Below, one piece after another: positions 52,342 to 61,896 of a DNA stretch of 64,000 bases. The stretch is from Psychroserpens mesophilus (GTDB taxonomy: Bacteria; Bacteroidota; Bacteroidia; Flavobacteriales; Flavobacteriaceae): positions 471,104 through 535,103 of the forward strand of contig NZ_JXJP01000001.1 of NCBI RefSeq assembly GCF_000826645.1, written 5' to 3'. How positions within the stretch are numbered: position 1 is the first letter of the stretch; every line of letters begins with the position of its first letter. Both the position numbers and the translations under genes were made by a program. The notes under the pieces are model-generated. The model searched no databases. It was given only the letters and a program-made list of their open reading frames with translations, and was not told the origin of the DNA.

Positions 52342-54723
52342 TTATATCGATTTATCATTATCGATATCATCCATCTCTATTGACGAATTTCCATAGACAG
52401 GAAAGTTATTTATTGGTTTAGCCTGACTGTCAAAAACATAAACTTTTTTAGCTTGTAAATCTGTGACAGTTACATATATTTTGTCAGAGATATAAAAGAT
52501 TTTAGGCGCTGTATAATCTCCAAAATCTAAATTGATGGTTTTAGTTTTTATCGTCAGTTTATTATCAGATAAAGTTACCAACGTTTTACTTGTTGTTGCT
52601 ATAGAATGTTTCTCACTAAGATTAAGATTCTTATGGTTTACACTTCCTTTTTGATTGATCTCAAGAAGTTCGCCTCTTGAATTACTAGTTGTAAAATTGT
52701 TGTTGTACAAGTAGATTTCATTTCCAGAAAAATCTATCGATTCTTTCACATTAACTCTTTGTTTTCCAACGCGGTCTAAAACTTCTAAAGTATTGCCGTC
52801 TGCAAAAACAATATAGTCTTTCCTTGAAATTCTAAAATGTTTAGGTTGTGTGTTAATATTGTTAATAGCAGATTTGTATTTAAATCCATTAACCATTTTG
52901 CCTCTTTGGTCGTACATTAAAACGTTCTTACCTTGAGTAAGCATGAGTCTGTAATTTCTCTTATTATCATAATCAAATACAGAAAGTGGCTGGGTGATTT
53001 TTTTATTAAATGTCAAAGGAAAAGGCGATACGTCTTTACCATTTCTATCTAAAACATATAACTTATTTTGAGTTGCAAATGCTAGTTGCAATCGTCCGTT
53101 TTTATACATGTCAATCTGTTCGATTTTTCCAAGTATTTTTCCATCAAGTTGTTTTTTCCAAAATAGCTTACCTTGGTTTGAAAATAGGTAGAGGTTATTG
53201 TTAATATCTTGTACAATAAGATCCTTTTGATTGTTGGTATGATTATTAATTAGTTGTGGGCTAACTAACATATCTGCGTCGAGAGTGATGTTTACATCTT
53301 CAGTGACTGTGTTGTTTCTGGCTCTAGACTTATTTGTTTTAAAAATAGCGTTAACATGCGCAAAATTAGTATCATAAATATATTGTATAGCAGAGGTTTT
53401 GTAATCACTAATTTTTAGGTTTTTGTCGTCATTAAAATTAGAATTCAAAATCGTATTTAAATCTGTGTTATTCGCATAAATGAATAGCGAAGATTCGTCG
53501 CTAAGATGTTTCATCATATCATCAAAGTGACTTGTTTCAGAAAGTGTTGTATTATTTTGAAAGTTTGCAATTATCGTTTCTAAGAATTCTAAATCTTCAG
53601 TTAAAATGAAAAAATCTTCAAGATTAGCGTAATACGAAATTGTAGTTTTAGGAATTAAAGGTGAAAATAATTCGGTAATTTGAGTTGTATAATCCCAGTT
53701 ATAAATCGATACAGATCTAAAGGTGGAACTGATGTTTTGTGACAAGTTTTCCAGAGTTGTACTAGCATCAATTGACTGAAGAATAATTGCTCTTTTGTCA
53801 TCTTTTTCAACAAAACCAACTTCGACTATGGTTTCGAAGGGTTGTAATTCTTTTGCTGAGTCATCTAAGGCTTTGAATTTTGATAATTGGTTTACAAATA
53901 ATTTTATATCACTGAATGTAAAGCTTAAAAAATAGTCACTGTCTGAAGGAATTACACTAGCAGTTTTATTTTCTTGTGGAATGTTGTGTTTGAATATATT
54001 AATTAAACTTTTAGTAGAGTCTGAAGCTTTTGTGATTCCGTTTAAAAAAATGTCGTTTTGCGAAATGTCACCATCGATAAGCAGGTAATTTGAGATTTGA
54101 GATGCATTTAATTTTTGGCTTTTAAACTGTAATGGATTAAATGCCGTATGTCTGAGATCAATTAAAACGGAAACAGATTTGTTTTCATTAGAAATTTTTA
54201 ATAGTTGTTCTGCTTCAGAAGCTATAGCTTTTTTGTTAAAAGACGCTTCTACAAGTTTTAAGCGATTTGAAATAAATAATATGCTATCGATTACTGATGA
54301 ATAATAAGTTGAGCTATTTATGTTCAGCCTTGTGATGGATTTATGTTTTGAGGTAAATGTTTCCGAAATTAAATTAGGGATAGAATCTAATTCTAAAACG
54401 GAAGCATTAAATTTTGTAATGATGCTAATTTCTAGACTGTCATTGCTATCTTGAGATAATGCAATGTAGCATTTGCCTTTTGGTTTAAGGTAAGAGATGA
54501 GCTCGAGTTTTTTATTGAAATCTTGTATCTGAGGATAATTTAGAAGCTCCTGAGTTAAAGTATTGGTATTAACTGCGCTTTTTAGACTTTCTAAAGAATT
54601 AGTTGATATTACGGCAGATGAATTTTCTGGAATATAATCAAAAATGTCTGATGCTTTTTTTTTATCACTTCCACAACTTAAAGTTAAAATGCACAAGACG
54701 ATTAGCAGCCAAATATTTTTCAT
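52342..54723 (-). CDS. Large lipoprotein with C-terminal beta-propeller-like region; ends at an early in-frame stop
   Basis: A 793-aa lipoprotein with Cys17 (L-S-C-G-S-D-K-K-K). The N-terminal ~450 residues open with an I-P-E-N-S-S-A-V-I-S segment as in DUF3352-like proteins. The last ~300 residues have WD/PQQ-like repeats (L-Y-L-F-S-N-Q-G-K-L-F-W-K, L-Y-V-L-D-R-N-G-K, V-L-M-Y-D-Q-R-G-K). The frame ends …D-I-D-N-D-K-S-I, then TAA (52342-52344). The same frame continues for sixteen codons (V-V-V-K-G-D-D-N-S-I-I-V-Y-E-I-N) to a second TAA at 52291, exactly the sequence expected to finish such a repeat. So the C-terminus is probably truncated by a point mutation, sequencing error, or readthrough stop. 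It is transcribed with rnhB upstream (27-bp gap). Confidence 0.7.
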   Translation of the reverse strand: MKNIWLLIVLCILTLSCGSDKKKASDIFDYIPENSSAVISTNSLESLKSAVNTNTLTQELLNYPQIQDFNKKLELISYLKPKGKCYIALSQDSNDSLEISIITKFNASVLELDSIPNLISETFTSKHKSITRLNINSSTYYSSVIDSILFISNRLKLVEASFNKKAIASEAEQLLKISNENKSVSVLIDLRHTAFNPLQFKSQKLNASQISNYLLIDGDISQNDIFLNGITKASDSTKSLINIFKHNIPQENKTASVIPSDSDYFLSFTFSDIKLFVNQLSKFKALDDSAKELQPFETIVEVGFVEKDDKRAIILQSIDASTTLENLSQNISSTFRSVSIYNWDYTTQITELFSPLIPKTTISYYANLEDFFILTEDLEFLETIIANFQNNTTLSETSHFDDMMKHLSDESSLFIYANNTDLNTILNSNFNDDKNLKISDYKTSAIQYIYDTNFAHVNAIFKTNKSRARNNTVTEDVNITLDADMLVSPQLINNHTNNQKDLIVQDINNNLYLFSNQGKLFWKKQLDGKILGKIEQIDMYKNGRLQLAFATQNKLYVLDRNGKDVSPFPLTFNKKITQPLSVFDYDNKRNYRLMLTQGKNVLMYDQRGKMVNGFKYKSAINNINTQPKHFRISRKDYIVFADGNTLEVLDRVGKQRVNVKESIDFSGNEIYLYNNNFTTSNSRGELLEINQKGSVNHKNLNLSEKHSIATTSKTLVTLSDNKLTIKTKTINLDFGDYTAPKIFYISDKIYVTVTDLQAKKVYVFDSQAKPINNFPVYGNSSIEMDDIDNDKSI

Positions 54724-54750
54724 TGATAAGGTTTTTGCAAATATAAAAAG

Positions 54751-55353
54751 TTACAGTTCTAATTTTAATTGTTCTGGCAATAATCTAAAAGATTTTCTAT
54801 GGTATTTAGTGATGCCGTATTTTTGAATTGCAAGGCGGTGTTCTTTTGTAGGATAGCCTTTGTTTTTAATCCAGTTATACATGGGGTACTCTTGATGAAT
54901 TTCAGCCATATAAGCATCTCGATACGTTTTGGCGAGAACTGAAGCAGCTGCTATCGAAAGAAATTTGCTATCGCCTTTAACAATGGTTTGGTGAGCAGTA
55001 GCCTGATAAGGTTTGAATTTGTTGCCATCGACGATTATGAAATTTGGCTGTGGATTTAGTTTTTCGATGGCTTGATGCATTGCCAAAATTGAAGCATTTA
55101 AAATATTGATCTTATCAATTTCAGTTTGGAACACATGAGATACAGCAAAAGCAATACTTTTTTCCTCGATTATGGATTTTAATGCTATTCTTTTTTTTTC
55201 TGAAAGTAATTTGGAATCATTCAGTATGTCATTAGTAAATTCTTGAGATAAAATAACAGCTGAAGCCGTAACTGGTCCAGCTAAACAGCCTCTTCCAGCT
55301 TCATCCGTTCCACATTCGAAATCTAATTTTGAAAAGTTAGCTAAAAGGTTCAA
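54751..55353 (-). CDS. rnhB: Ribonuclease HII
   Basis: RnhB removes RNA from RNA-DNA hybrids and single misincorporated ribonucleotides. The 200-aa length and motifs fit: [12 protein letters not shown] near residue 17, D-S-K-L-L-S near residue 42, D-G-N-K-F near residue 107, and [20 protein letters not shown]. The start is TTG at 55353. It is the first gene of the pair with the 793-aa lipoprotein. The 200-bp region up to the SusC gene contains only AT-rich sequence. Confidence 0.95.
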   Translation of the reverse strand: MNLLANFSKLDFECGTDEAGRGCLAGPVTASAVILSQEFTNDILNDSKLLSEKKRIALKSIIEEKSIAFAVSHVFQTEIDKINILNASILAMHQAIEKLNPQPNFIIVDGNKFKPYQATAHQTIVKGDSKFLSIAAASVLAKTYRDAYMAEIHQEYPMYNWIKNKGYPTKEHRLAIQKYGITKYHRKSFRLLPEQLKLEL

Positions 55354-55556
55354 TAATGTTAAAGTTTAGACAAAGTTAAAATTTTAACGCAACCATTTGT
55401 AAACTATTGCATCTTAATGTTGGTAAAAGCATCGATTGTGCAATTATTTAATGAACATTTTAATTGTTAGGTTGTTAACATTTTTTTGGCAAAAATACTT
55501 GTTTATTTAATATATTATTAAGATGTTTGCGCTAGACTAACTCAAATAATTGTTTT

Positions 55557-58500
55557 ATGAAATTAAAGTTAACATGGTTAATGACGCTTTTTATGGCGTT
55601 TGTGATGCAATTTTCTTTTGCACAAGAGAAAACAATCACGGGAACAGTTACATCAGCAGCGGATGGTTTACCATTACCTGGTGTGAATGTAATTGTACAA
55701 GGGACTTCAAGGGGAGTTCAAACAGATTTTGATGGTAATTATACCATTAAAGCGAGTACTGGAGAAACATTAGTTTTTTCATTTTTAGGTATGAAAGAAG
55801 CGACTGCTCAGGTTGCTGCTAGTAATACAATTAATATGGTAATGAGCGAGGATGTAGAAACCCTTGAAGAAATTGTTGTAGTAGGTTTCAGTTCTAAATC
55901 AAGAGATGAGCTTACTTCTGCAGTATCAAATGTTACCAGTGAAGATTTACAAAAAATCGCACCATCTGTAAGTATAGATAACATGCTTCAAGGTGTTGCA
56001 GCAGGTGTTCAGGTAACTGCTCAAAACGGTAAGCCTGGTCAAACAGCGTTTATTAGAGTACGTGGTATTGGTTCAATCAATGCTGGTAATCAACCACTAT
56101 ATATTGTGGATGGAGCTCAAGTAAATGAAAATGACGTTAACGCTATTAATCCAAACGATGTTGAATCTGTAAGTGTCTTAAAAGATGCTGCATCAACGTC
56201 AATCTATGGTGCTCGTGGTGGTAATGGTGTTGTTCTTATTACAACAAAACGTGGTAAGAAAGGAAAAGATGCTGTTATTAAAATTAGCTCAAGATTAGGT
56301 CGTAGTAGAAAAGTTAGAGATAACTTTACTATGATGAATTCAGCTCAAAAACTTCAATACGAAAGAGAGTTGGGTGTTGGAACAGGTGCTTCAATTGGTT
56401 CAAATGCTGAGCTTAATGCTTTATTAGCATTAGATCATGATTGGCAAGAAGATTTATTGCAAGATGGTTTACAACAGTCATTTTCTTTTTCTGTTTCAGG
56501 TGGTGAAGAGCGTATGCGTTACTTCTTCTCTTTAGGATATGATGATGATACAGGTATTGTTAGAGATATTGATGGTTACAACAGATCTTCGGGTCGTTTA
56601 AACGTTGATTATGATGCAAAACCATGGTTAACAGTAGGTACTAGTTTGTCTTTCTCAAGTATAGAGCAAGGTGATCCAAGAGATAGAAACAATGCTCAAA
56701 ACCCGTTTAGAGCAATGTATGATTACAATCCGTATGAGCCTTTCTTCAGAAGAGATGCTAATGGTGATGTTATTTTTGATGCTAACAATAACCCTGTGTT
56801 GAACCCAACTTCAGCTGGTTACCCTGTATCAAGTGAGCTTAGAGAAAACTTGAATACTAGATACAACAATAGATTCTTAGGAAATATGTATTTAGATATG
56901 AAATTACATGAAAATGTAAAGTTCTTAACGCAAGTATCTGGTATTTATGACCAATTTAGAAGAGAGAGATTTTTAACTCCAGGTTCAACATTAGATTTAA
57001 TTGTTAATTCAAATGTTGCTACAGGAGATAAAACTGATAGTGGTTCTTTTGACTTTACTTGGACTTGGTTAAACAAGGCTACATATTCAAACACATTTGG
57101 AGAAAAGCACAACTTAGAAGTTACTGCATTAACAGAATTTGTAAGAAGAAACTATAGAGATTATTTAGCTTCTGGAACAGGTTTTGTAATTGGAGGTCCA
57201 TCTGTTTTAGATGTATCTGCTGCGCCTGATACTGTGGGTGGAACACGATTTGAAAATTCTTTATTCTCAATTGCTGGTAACGTTGATTACAACTACGATA
57301 ACAGATATATCTTAACTGCTACAGTTAGACGTGATGGTTCTTCAAGATTTGGAGCGAATACGAAATATGGTACATTCTATAGTGGTTCTCTTGCTTGGAA
57401 TATTAATAACGAAGCATTCTTTAAGAGTAATACAATTAACACGTTAAAGTTAAGAGCATCTTATGGTACTTCTGGTAATGATCAAATTGGTAATTACCAA
57501 TCTATTACTGCGTACGGTTATGCTGCTTATAACGGTTTAAATACTCTTGAGCCAAGTAACTTTGGTGATCCAAATTTAGGATGGGAGCAAAATACAAATT
57601 ACGGTGTTGGTGTTGAATTCGGATTGTTTAACAACAGATTGAGAGGTTTAGTAGATTACTATAACAGAACAACATCTGATTTATTATTAAACGAACAATT
57701 ACCATTCTCAGTAGGTGGACCAACAGTTACAGGAAACTTAGGTGAAATGGTAAATAAAGGTTGGGAATTTGAATTAGCTGGAGATGTAATCAGAACTGAA
57801 GATTTCAGATGGACGCTTAATGCTAACTTAAACCTTTATGACAATGAAGTTACTAAATTAGTAAACGTAGATGATCCTAATACAGCAGATAATGAAAGTG
57901 ATTTATTTACAACTGCAAACTTCTTCTCTGTGTTAAGAGTTGGAGAAGAAGTGAATACTTTCTTCTTAACGCGTTATGCTGGAGTTAATCCTGCTAACGG
58001 TGAGGCTTTATACTTAGATACAGACGGTAATGTAACAAACGTTGCTGCAGGTAATGAAGTTGCTTTATCTGGGAAATCTCCTTTCGCAGATATGGATGGT
58101 AGCTTTGGTACAAGCGTACAATATAAAGGTTGGGATTTAAATGCTAACTTCTATTGGAAAGTTGGAAACTACATCTATAACATTCCAGAATCTAACATGT
58201 TAGCTGATGGTGATGGTATTGAAAGCCAAAACCAAAGATTAGATGCATTTAACTACTGGAGAAACCCAGGAGATACGAATGTATTGCCAAGACCTTCTTC
58301 AGCTGGATTTGCTGCTGATGCAGCTCAAACATCAGATAGATTCTTGCAAAAAGGTGATTATATCAGATTACGTTCGTTACAATTAGGATATACTTTACCA
58401 AAGCGTTTCACAGATGCAATGGCTTTAGATAACGTAAGAATTTATGCTGCAGGAACAAACTTATGGACATATGCTCCTGAATTTAAAGGTGATCCTGAAG

Positions 58501-58619
58501 TAGGTATTGGTTCAGGAGAAACTCAAACTGCTGCTACCGGAACAATTCCTGGTGAGTTTGCTTTATATAGTTATCCTACAACAGCTACAATTGCTGTTGG
58601 ATTTGATATTCAATTTTAA
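55557..58619 (+). CDS. SusC/RagA-family TonB-dependent outer-membrane receptor
   Basis: A 1020-aa outer-membrane transporter. The signal peptide ends near residue 22 (F-S-F-A-Q). A CarboxypepD_reg-like domain covers ~27-95 (G-T-V-T-S-A-A-D-G-L-P-L-P-G-V-N-V). The plug domain spans ~115-230 with the family signature S-V-L-K-D-A-A-S-T-S-I-Y-G-A-R-G-G-N-G-V-V-L-I-T-T-K. A 22-strand barrel follows, ending in V-G-F-D-I-Q-F. It works with SusD, which starts 5 bp after the stop. No glycoside hydrolase or regulator lies alongside, so the ligand is unknown. Confidence 0.95.
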   Translation: MKLKLTWLMTLFMAFVMQFSFAQEKTITGTVTSAADGLPLPGVNVIVQGTSRGVQTDFDGNYTIKASTGETLVFSFLGMKEATAQVAASNTINMVMSEDVETLEEIVVVGFSSKSRDELTSAVSNVTSEDLQKIAPSVSIDNMLQGVAAGVQVTAQNGKPGQTAFIRVRGIGSINAGNQPLYIVDGAQVNENDVNAINPNDVESVSVLKDAASTSIYGARGGNGVVLITTKRGKKGKDAVIKISSRLGRSRKVRDNFTMMNSAQKLQYERELGVGTGASIGSNAELNALLALDHDWQEDLLQDGLQQSFSFSVSGGEERMRYFFSLGYDDDTGIVRDIDGYNRSSGRLNVDYDAKPWLTVGTSLSFSSIEQGDPRDRNNAQNPFRAMYDYNPYEPFFRRDANGDVIFDANNNPVLNPTSAGYPVSSELRENLNTRYNNRFLGNMYLDMKLHENVKFLTQVSGIYDQFRRERFLTPGSTLDLIVNSNVATGDKTDSGSFDFTWTWLNKATYSNTFGEKHNLEVTALTEFVRRNYRDYLASGTGFVIGGPSVLDVSAAPDTVGGTRFENSLFSIAGNVDYNYDNRYILTATVRRDGSSRFGANTKYGTFYSGSLAWNINNEAFFKSNTINTLKLRASYGTSGNDQIGNYQSITAYGYAAYNGLNTLEPSNFGDPNLGWEQNTNYGVGVEFGLFNNRLRGLVDYYNRTTSDLLLNEQLPFSVGGPTVTGNLGEMVNKGWEFELAGDVIRTEDFRWTLNANLNLYDNEVTKLVNVDDPNTADNESDLFTTANFFSVLRVGEEVNTFFLTRYAGVNPANGEALYLDTDGNVTNVAAGNEVALSGKSPFADMDGSFGTSVQYKGWDLNANFYWKVGNYIYNIPESNMLADGDGIESQNQRLDAFNYWRNPGDTNVLPRPSSAGFAADAAQTSDRFLQKGDYIRLRSLQLGYTLPKRFTDAMALDNVRIYAAGTNLWTYAPEFKGDPEVGIGSGETQTAATGTIPGEFALYSYPTTATIAVGFDIQF

Positions 58620-58624
58620 AAAAT

Positions 58625-60058
58625 ATGAAAAAGATGAAAAAATACACAATAGTTTTAAGCACGATATTCGCCATGGCTTTCATGAGCTCGTGTGATCAAG
58701 ATAATTTAAATCTAAACCCATTTGATTCTGTGGGTGTAGATGTAGCTCTAAATACACAGGGCGATTTTGATATCGCTGTAAATGGGCTTTACAGTATGAT
58801 GATTGATGAGCAATACTATGGAGCTGACTTTCTGTCCTTTCCAGATGTATTGGCAGATAACCTTATTATCAATTTAGATGCAAGACAAACTCAAAGATCT
58901 ACATTTGAGTGGAGATACAATCCAAATGATACTAGAGGAAATTTCATGGCTGACGCCTATGATGTTGTACAACAAGCTAACTTTATCTTAGAAAACATAG
59001 ATAAGTTACCTGCTGGAGCACAAAGAAATAATACTGAAGCTCAAGCATTGGCTGCTAGAGCCTTGGCTCATTTCAATCTTAATAATGTGTTCGGTAAAAT
59101 ACCAACGCAAGATGCTGGTGCAAATGCATCTTTAGGAATTTCACTTAACTTTGCTTCTGACATTCGTCAAACTTTAGCAAGAAATACAGTAGAAGCAGTT
59201 TATAATTCTGTAATTAATGATTTAGAAGAAGCGGCTGATAAGATTTCTCCAGACAATGGTATTGAACGTTTCAATCCAGATGCTATTAATGGATTATTAT
59301 CAAGAGTTTACCTTTACAATGGAGAGTGGCAAAATGCTGTTGATGCTGCAAACGCAGTATCTACTTCAGTTGCAGATTTTGGTAATTTTACTGGAATTTG
59401 GGATGATTCAAGTGATGATGGAGTCTTGTTTAAGTTAATCAACAGAGATGCCGATACGGATATTTCAACAGCGGTACCTTACAATCAGGAATTAACTGCT
59501 GGAATCTTTTCAGAATATGTTGTTGATTTTGGTTTCTTCGGTCAGTATAGTGATCAAGATGTAAGAAAAGGAGCTTTTATACAAACATCACCATTTGAAG
59601 GAGATACTTATAACCACGTAGTAATTCATAATAACAGTTCTATAAATATGGGTTCTGGAGTTGTTGATATCAAGGTTATTAGAGCAGCTGAGGTGCAATT
59701 GAATAAAGCAGAAGCTTTAGCTAATATGAACATGGATGGTTTGGCATTAGCTGCTTTAGATTTAGTAAGAGAGCAAAGATATGTTGTTAATCCAGGAGGA
59801 GGAGAAACAGGTCAAGCACTTAAAGATGCTATTCAATTAGAAAGACGTTTAGAATTGGCTTTCCAAGGTCATAGATTCTTTGATATCAAGCGTCAAGGTG
59901 ATGCAATTACCAGAACTAATGCAGGGCAATTTGCAGATGGTACTGGAACGCCACCATTATTCTTAACATTGCCAGCAGGTGATTGTAAGTTCGAATTAGC
60001 GATACCAGTTACAGAAATTAATGTAAACCCAGCTTCTTCGCAAAATCCTTGCTATTAA
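58625..60058 (+). CDS. SusD/RagB-family nutrient-binding lipoprotein
   Basis: A 477-aa surface lipoprotein with Cys23 (M-S-S-C-D-Q-D-N). It is a TPR-scaffold SusD protein that caps the SusC barrel and captures ligand. Family landmarks include A-R-A-L-A-H-F-N-L, G-L-L-S-R-V-Y-L-Y near residue 216, A-E-A-L-A-N, and the C-terminal L-E-R-R-L-E-L-A-F-Q-G-H-R-F-F-D-I-K-R. The ATG is 5 bp after the SusC stop. Ligand class cannot be read. Confidence 0.95.
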   Translation: MKKMKKYTIVLSTIFAMAFMSSCDQDNLNLNPFDSVGVDVALNTQGDFDIAVNGLYSMMIDEQYYGADFLSFPDVLADNLIINLDARQTQRSTFEWRYNPNDTRGNFMADAYDVVQQANFILENIDKLPAGAQRNNTEAQALAARALAHFNLNNVFGKIPTQDAGANASLGISLNFASDIRQTLARNTVEAVYNSVINDLEEAADKISPDNGIERFNPDAINGLLSRVYLYNGEWQNAVDAANAVSTSVADFGNFTGIWDDSSDDGVLFKLINRDADTDISTAVPYNQELTAGIFSEYVVDFGFFGQYSDQDVRKGAFIQTSPFEGDTYNHVVIHNNSSINMGSGVVDIKVIRAAEVQLNKAEALANMNMDGLALAALDLVREQRYVVNPGGGETGQALKDAIQLERRLELAFQGHRFFDIKRQGDAITRTNAGQFADGTGTPPLFLTLPAGDCKFELAIPVTEINVNPASSQNPCY

Positions 60059-60074
60059 TTAAAAAAAAATAATT

Positions 60075-60884
60075 ATGAAAAAATCAATTTTATTATTAAC
60101 AGCAGTTGTATTATCATTGTTTATGTTCTCATGTGATGAGGAAAATGAAAACATACATATATATGACTCAGGTACAGTAACGTACTTTACAAATACTGCA
60201 GGCAATTTCTTTGTAACTGCTGATAACCCAACTACGACTATTGAAGTAGTATCCTCTTCAACTTCAAGTGCTGCAAGAACATTTACGGTGTCTATTGATA
60301 CTGATGCTACTACTGCAGTGCAAGGTGTTGAGTATGTGTTAGATTCTAATACAGTTACAATTCCAGCTGGTTCATATTTCGGAACTGTTGAAATTGGAGG
60401 ATTATTTGATGGAGCTTTAGAAGAAGGATCTACACTTGTTTTAAATTTAAGTGGAGGTTCAACTGCAGGTTTTGACACACAATATACTTTAAACATTTTT
60501 AAATTATGTGAATCAGATTTAGCAGGTATGTATGAAGTAACAACAACTTACGGATTCCATGACTTTTTACCAGATTTCAACCCTCACACACAAATGATGG
60601 AGTGGGTTGAATTAGGTGAAGGTGCTTATTTTATACAAGATTTCTCTGGAGGTTTGTATGATGGTGGTCCTTACACTGATGCTTACGGAACTGGTCCTGC
60701 TAGTATGGATGTTGTAGTCAATGATATTTGTGGTAATATTTCTTGGATTGACCAAGCAGATCCATGGGGAGATATTTTACCTAATGGTGTTAATTCTGTT
60801 GATCCTAATACAGGTGTTATTACTACATCATGGACATGCACTGGATATGGTGAAAATGGAGTTTCTGTTTACGTACCACAATAA
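60075..60884 (+). CDS. Surface lipoprotein of the SusCD locus with Calx-beta-like domain
   Basis: A 269-aa lipoprotein with Cys20 (M-F-S-C-D-E-E-N-E). The first ~140 residues have a beta-rich Calx-beta-type pattern (A-V-Q-G-V-E-Y-V-L-D-S-N-T-V-T-I-P-A-G, F-G-T-V-E-I). A divergent C-terminal domain follows (L-A-G-M-Y-E-V-T-T-T). It sits 16 bp after SusD and is paralogous in order and pattern to the next gene. Ligand binding in the manner of SusE/F is inferred from position. Confidence 0.7.
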   Translation: MKKSILLLTAVVLSLFMFSCDEENENIHIYDSGTVTYFTNTAGNFFVTADNPTTTIEVVSSSTSSAARTFTVSIDTDATTAVQGVEYVLDSNTVTIPAGSYFGTVEIGGLFDGALEEGSTLVLNLSGGSTAGFDTQYTLNIFKLCESDLAGMYEVTTTYGFHDFLPDFNPHTQMMEWVELGEGAYFIQDFSGGLYDGGPYTDAYGTGPASMDVVVNDICGNISWIDQADPWGDILPNGVNSVDPNTGVITTSWTCTGYGENGVSVYVPQ

Positions 60885-60907
60885 TTTTAATTTAAATAAT
60901 AATAATT

Positions 60908-61777
60908 ATGAAATATATATTAAATTTTAAACTGTTATTCATCGCAGCATTACTGGTATTTGTATCATGTGATAGTAAAGATGATGACACAAGTTTCCTA
61001 GATGACAGAGCAGCTGTTTCTTATTTTGCACCTGCAAGTTCAGGAACGTTATTAGTTGAAGAAGGAGCTTCAAGATTTTATGACGTAAAAGTTGGTGTAT
61101 CTGAAGCAAAACCGTTTTCTAGAACATATACGATTATGACTGATCCTACTTCAGAAGCTGTTGAAGGTGTAGACTATACGTTAGCTACTACTAATTTTGA
61201 GATTCCTGCTAATGCTATTGTTGGATCTTTTCGTCTAGCATCTGGAGATTATGAGTCTTCAACTTTAAGTGGTAAAACTGTTAAGTTCACCCTAGTTGAA
61301 GTTGAGCAATCACAAGTTTTAGAAAACAGAAGTAGTTTTACACTTACTGTAATTAGATTCTGTCCAATACCAGCAGATTATATGGTTGGGGATTATCAAA
61401 TTCAAGATTTAGTTGGTACAGTTGGTCCAGGTAATGGAACGTCAAATTTTGCTCCAGGTGTTGTTACAATATCTGCTGACGCTAGTGATCCTACACTTAG
61501 AACATTTGCATCTCCAGTACTTCCTGCTTTTAATTCAGAAGTTGAGACTGTTAACTTATTCTTATCATGTGGTAATTTTGGTATGAGTGATGTTGATCCA
61601 GGTTTATCATGTAACGCTGGTGGAGCTCCACCACTTTATATATTTAGTGCAGATCCAGATAATGTTCCAACATACGATTTAAGTGATGATTCATCATTTA
61701 CAATTACATATACAGAAGATCCTAATGGTTCTTGTGGTGGACCTTATCCAGCATCTTATCTATTAACTAAGTTATAG
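60908..61777 (+). CDS. Surface lipoprotein of the SusCD locus, paralogue of the previous
   Basis: A 289-aa lipoprotein with Cys21 (F-V-S-C-D-S-K-D-D-D). A Calx-beta-like first half (A-V-E-G-V-D-Y-T-L-A-T-T-N-F-E-I-P-A-N-A) matches the layout of its neighbour. The second half begins C-P-I-P-A-D-Y-M-V-G-D-Y-Q-I and holds four to five cysteines that may pair. It closes the uptake locus: a GAAA-loop terminator follows 24 bp later. Confidence 0.7.
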   Translation: MKYILNFKLLFIAALLVFVSCDSKDDDTSFLDDRAAVSYFAPASSGTLLVEEGASRFYDVKVGVSEAKPFSRTYTIMTDPTSEAVEGVDYTLATTNFEIPANAIVGSFRLASGDYESSTLSGKTVKFTLVEVEQSQVLENRSSFTLTVIRFCPIPADYMVGDYQIQDLVGTVGPGNGTSNFAPGVVTISADASDPTLRTFASPVLPAFNSEVETVNLFLSCGNFGMSDVDPGLSCNAGGAPPLYIFSADPDNVPTYDLSDDSSFTITYTEDPNGSCGGPYPASYLLTKL

Positions 61778-61800
61778 GATAACAAGTTTTAATAATAATA

Positions 61801-61832
61801 AAAACGTCTAAGGAAACTTAGACGTTTTTTTA
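61801..61832 (+). terminator. Terminator of the SusCD locus
   Basis: A perfect 12-bp stem AAAACGTCTAAG with a GAAA tetraloop (61801-61828), followed by T residues. Confidence 0.9.
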
Positions 61833-61882
61833 GTTAGATATAAATTATATAATATTTAAGATTTAAATATTAGTTTTAAAAG

Positions 61883-61890
61883 TATATTTG
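61883..61890 (+). promoter_or_regulatory. TAnnTTTG -7 box abutting the porin start
   Basis: TATATTTG ends 6 bp before the ATG at 61897. A TTG at 61888 lies inside the box and cannot be the start of a transcript made here. A leaderless mRNA is predicted. Confidence 0.6.
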
Positions 61891-61896
61891 GTTATT

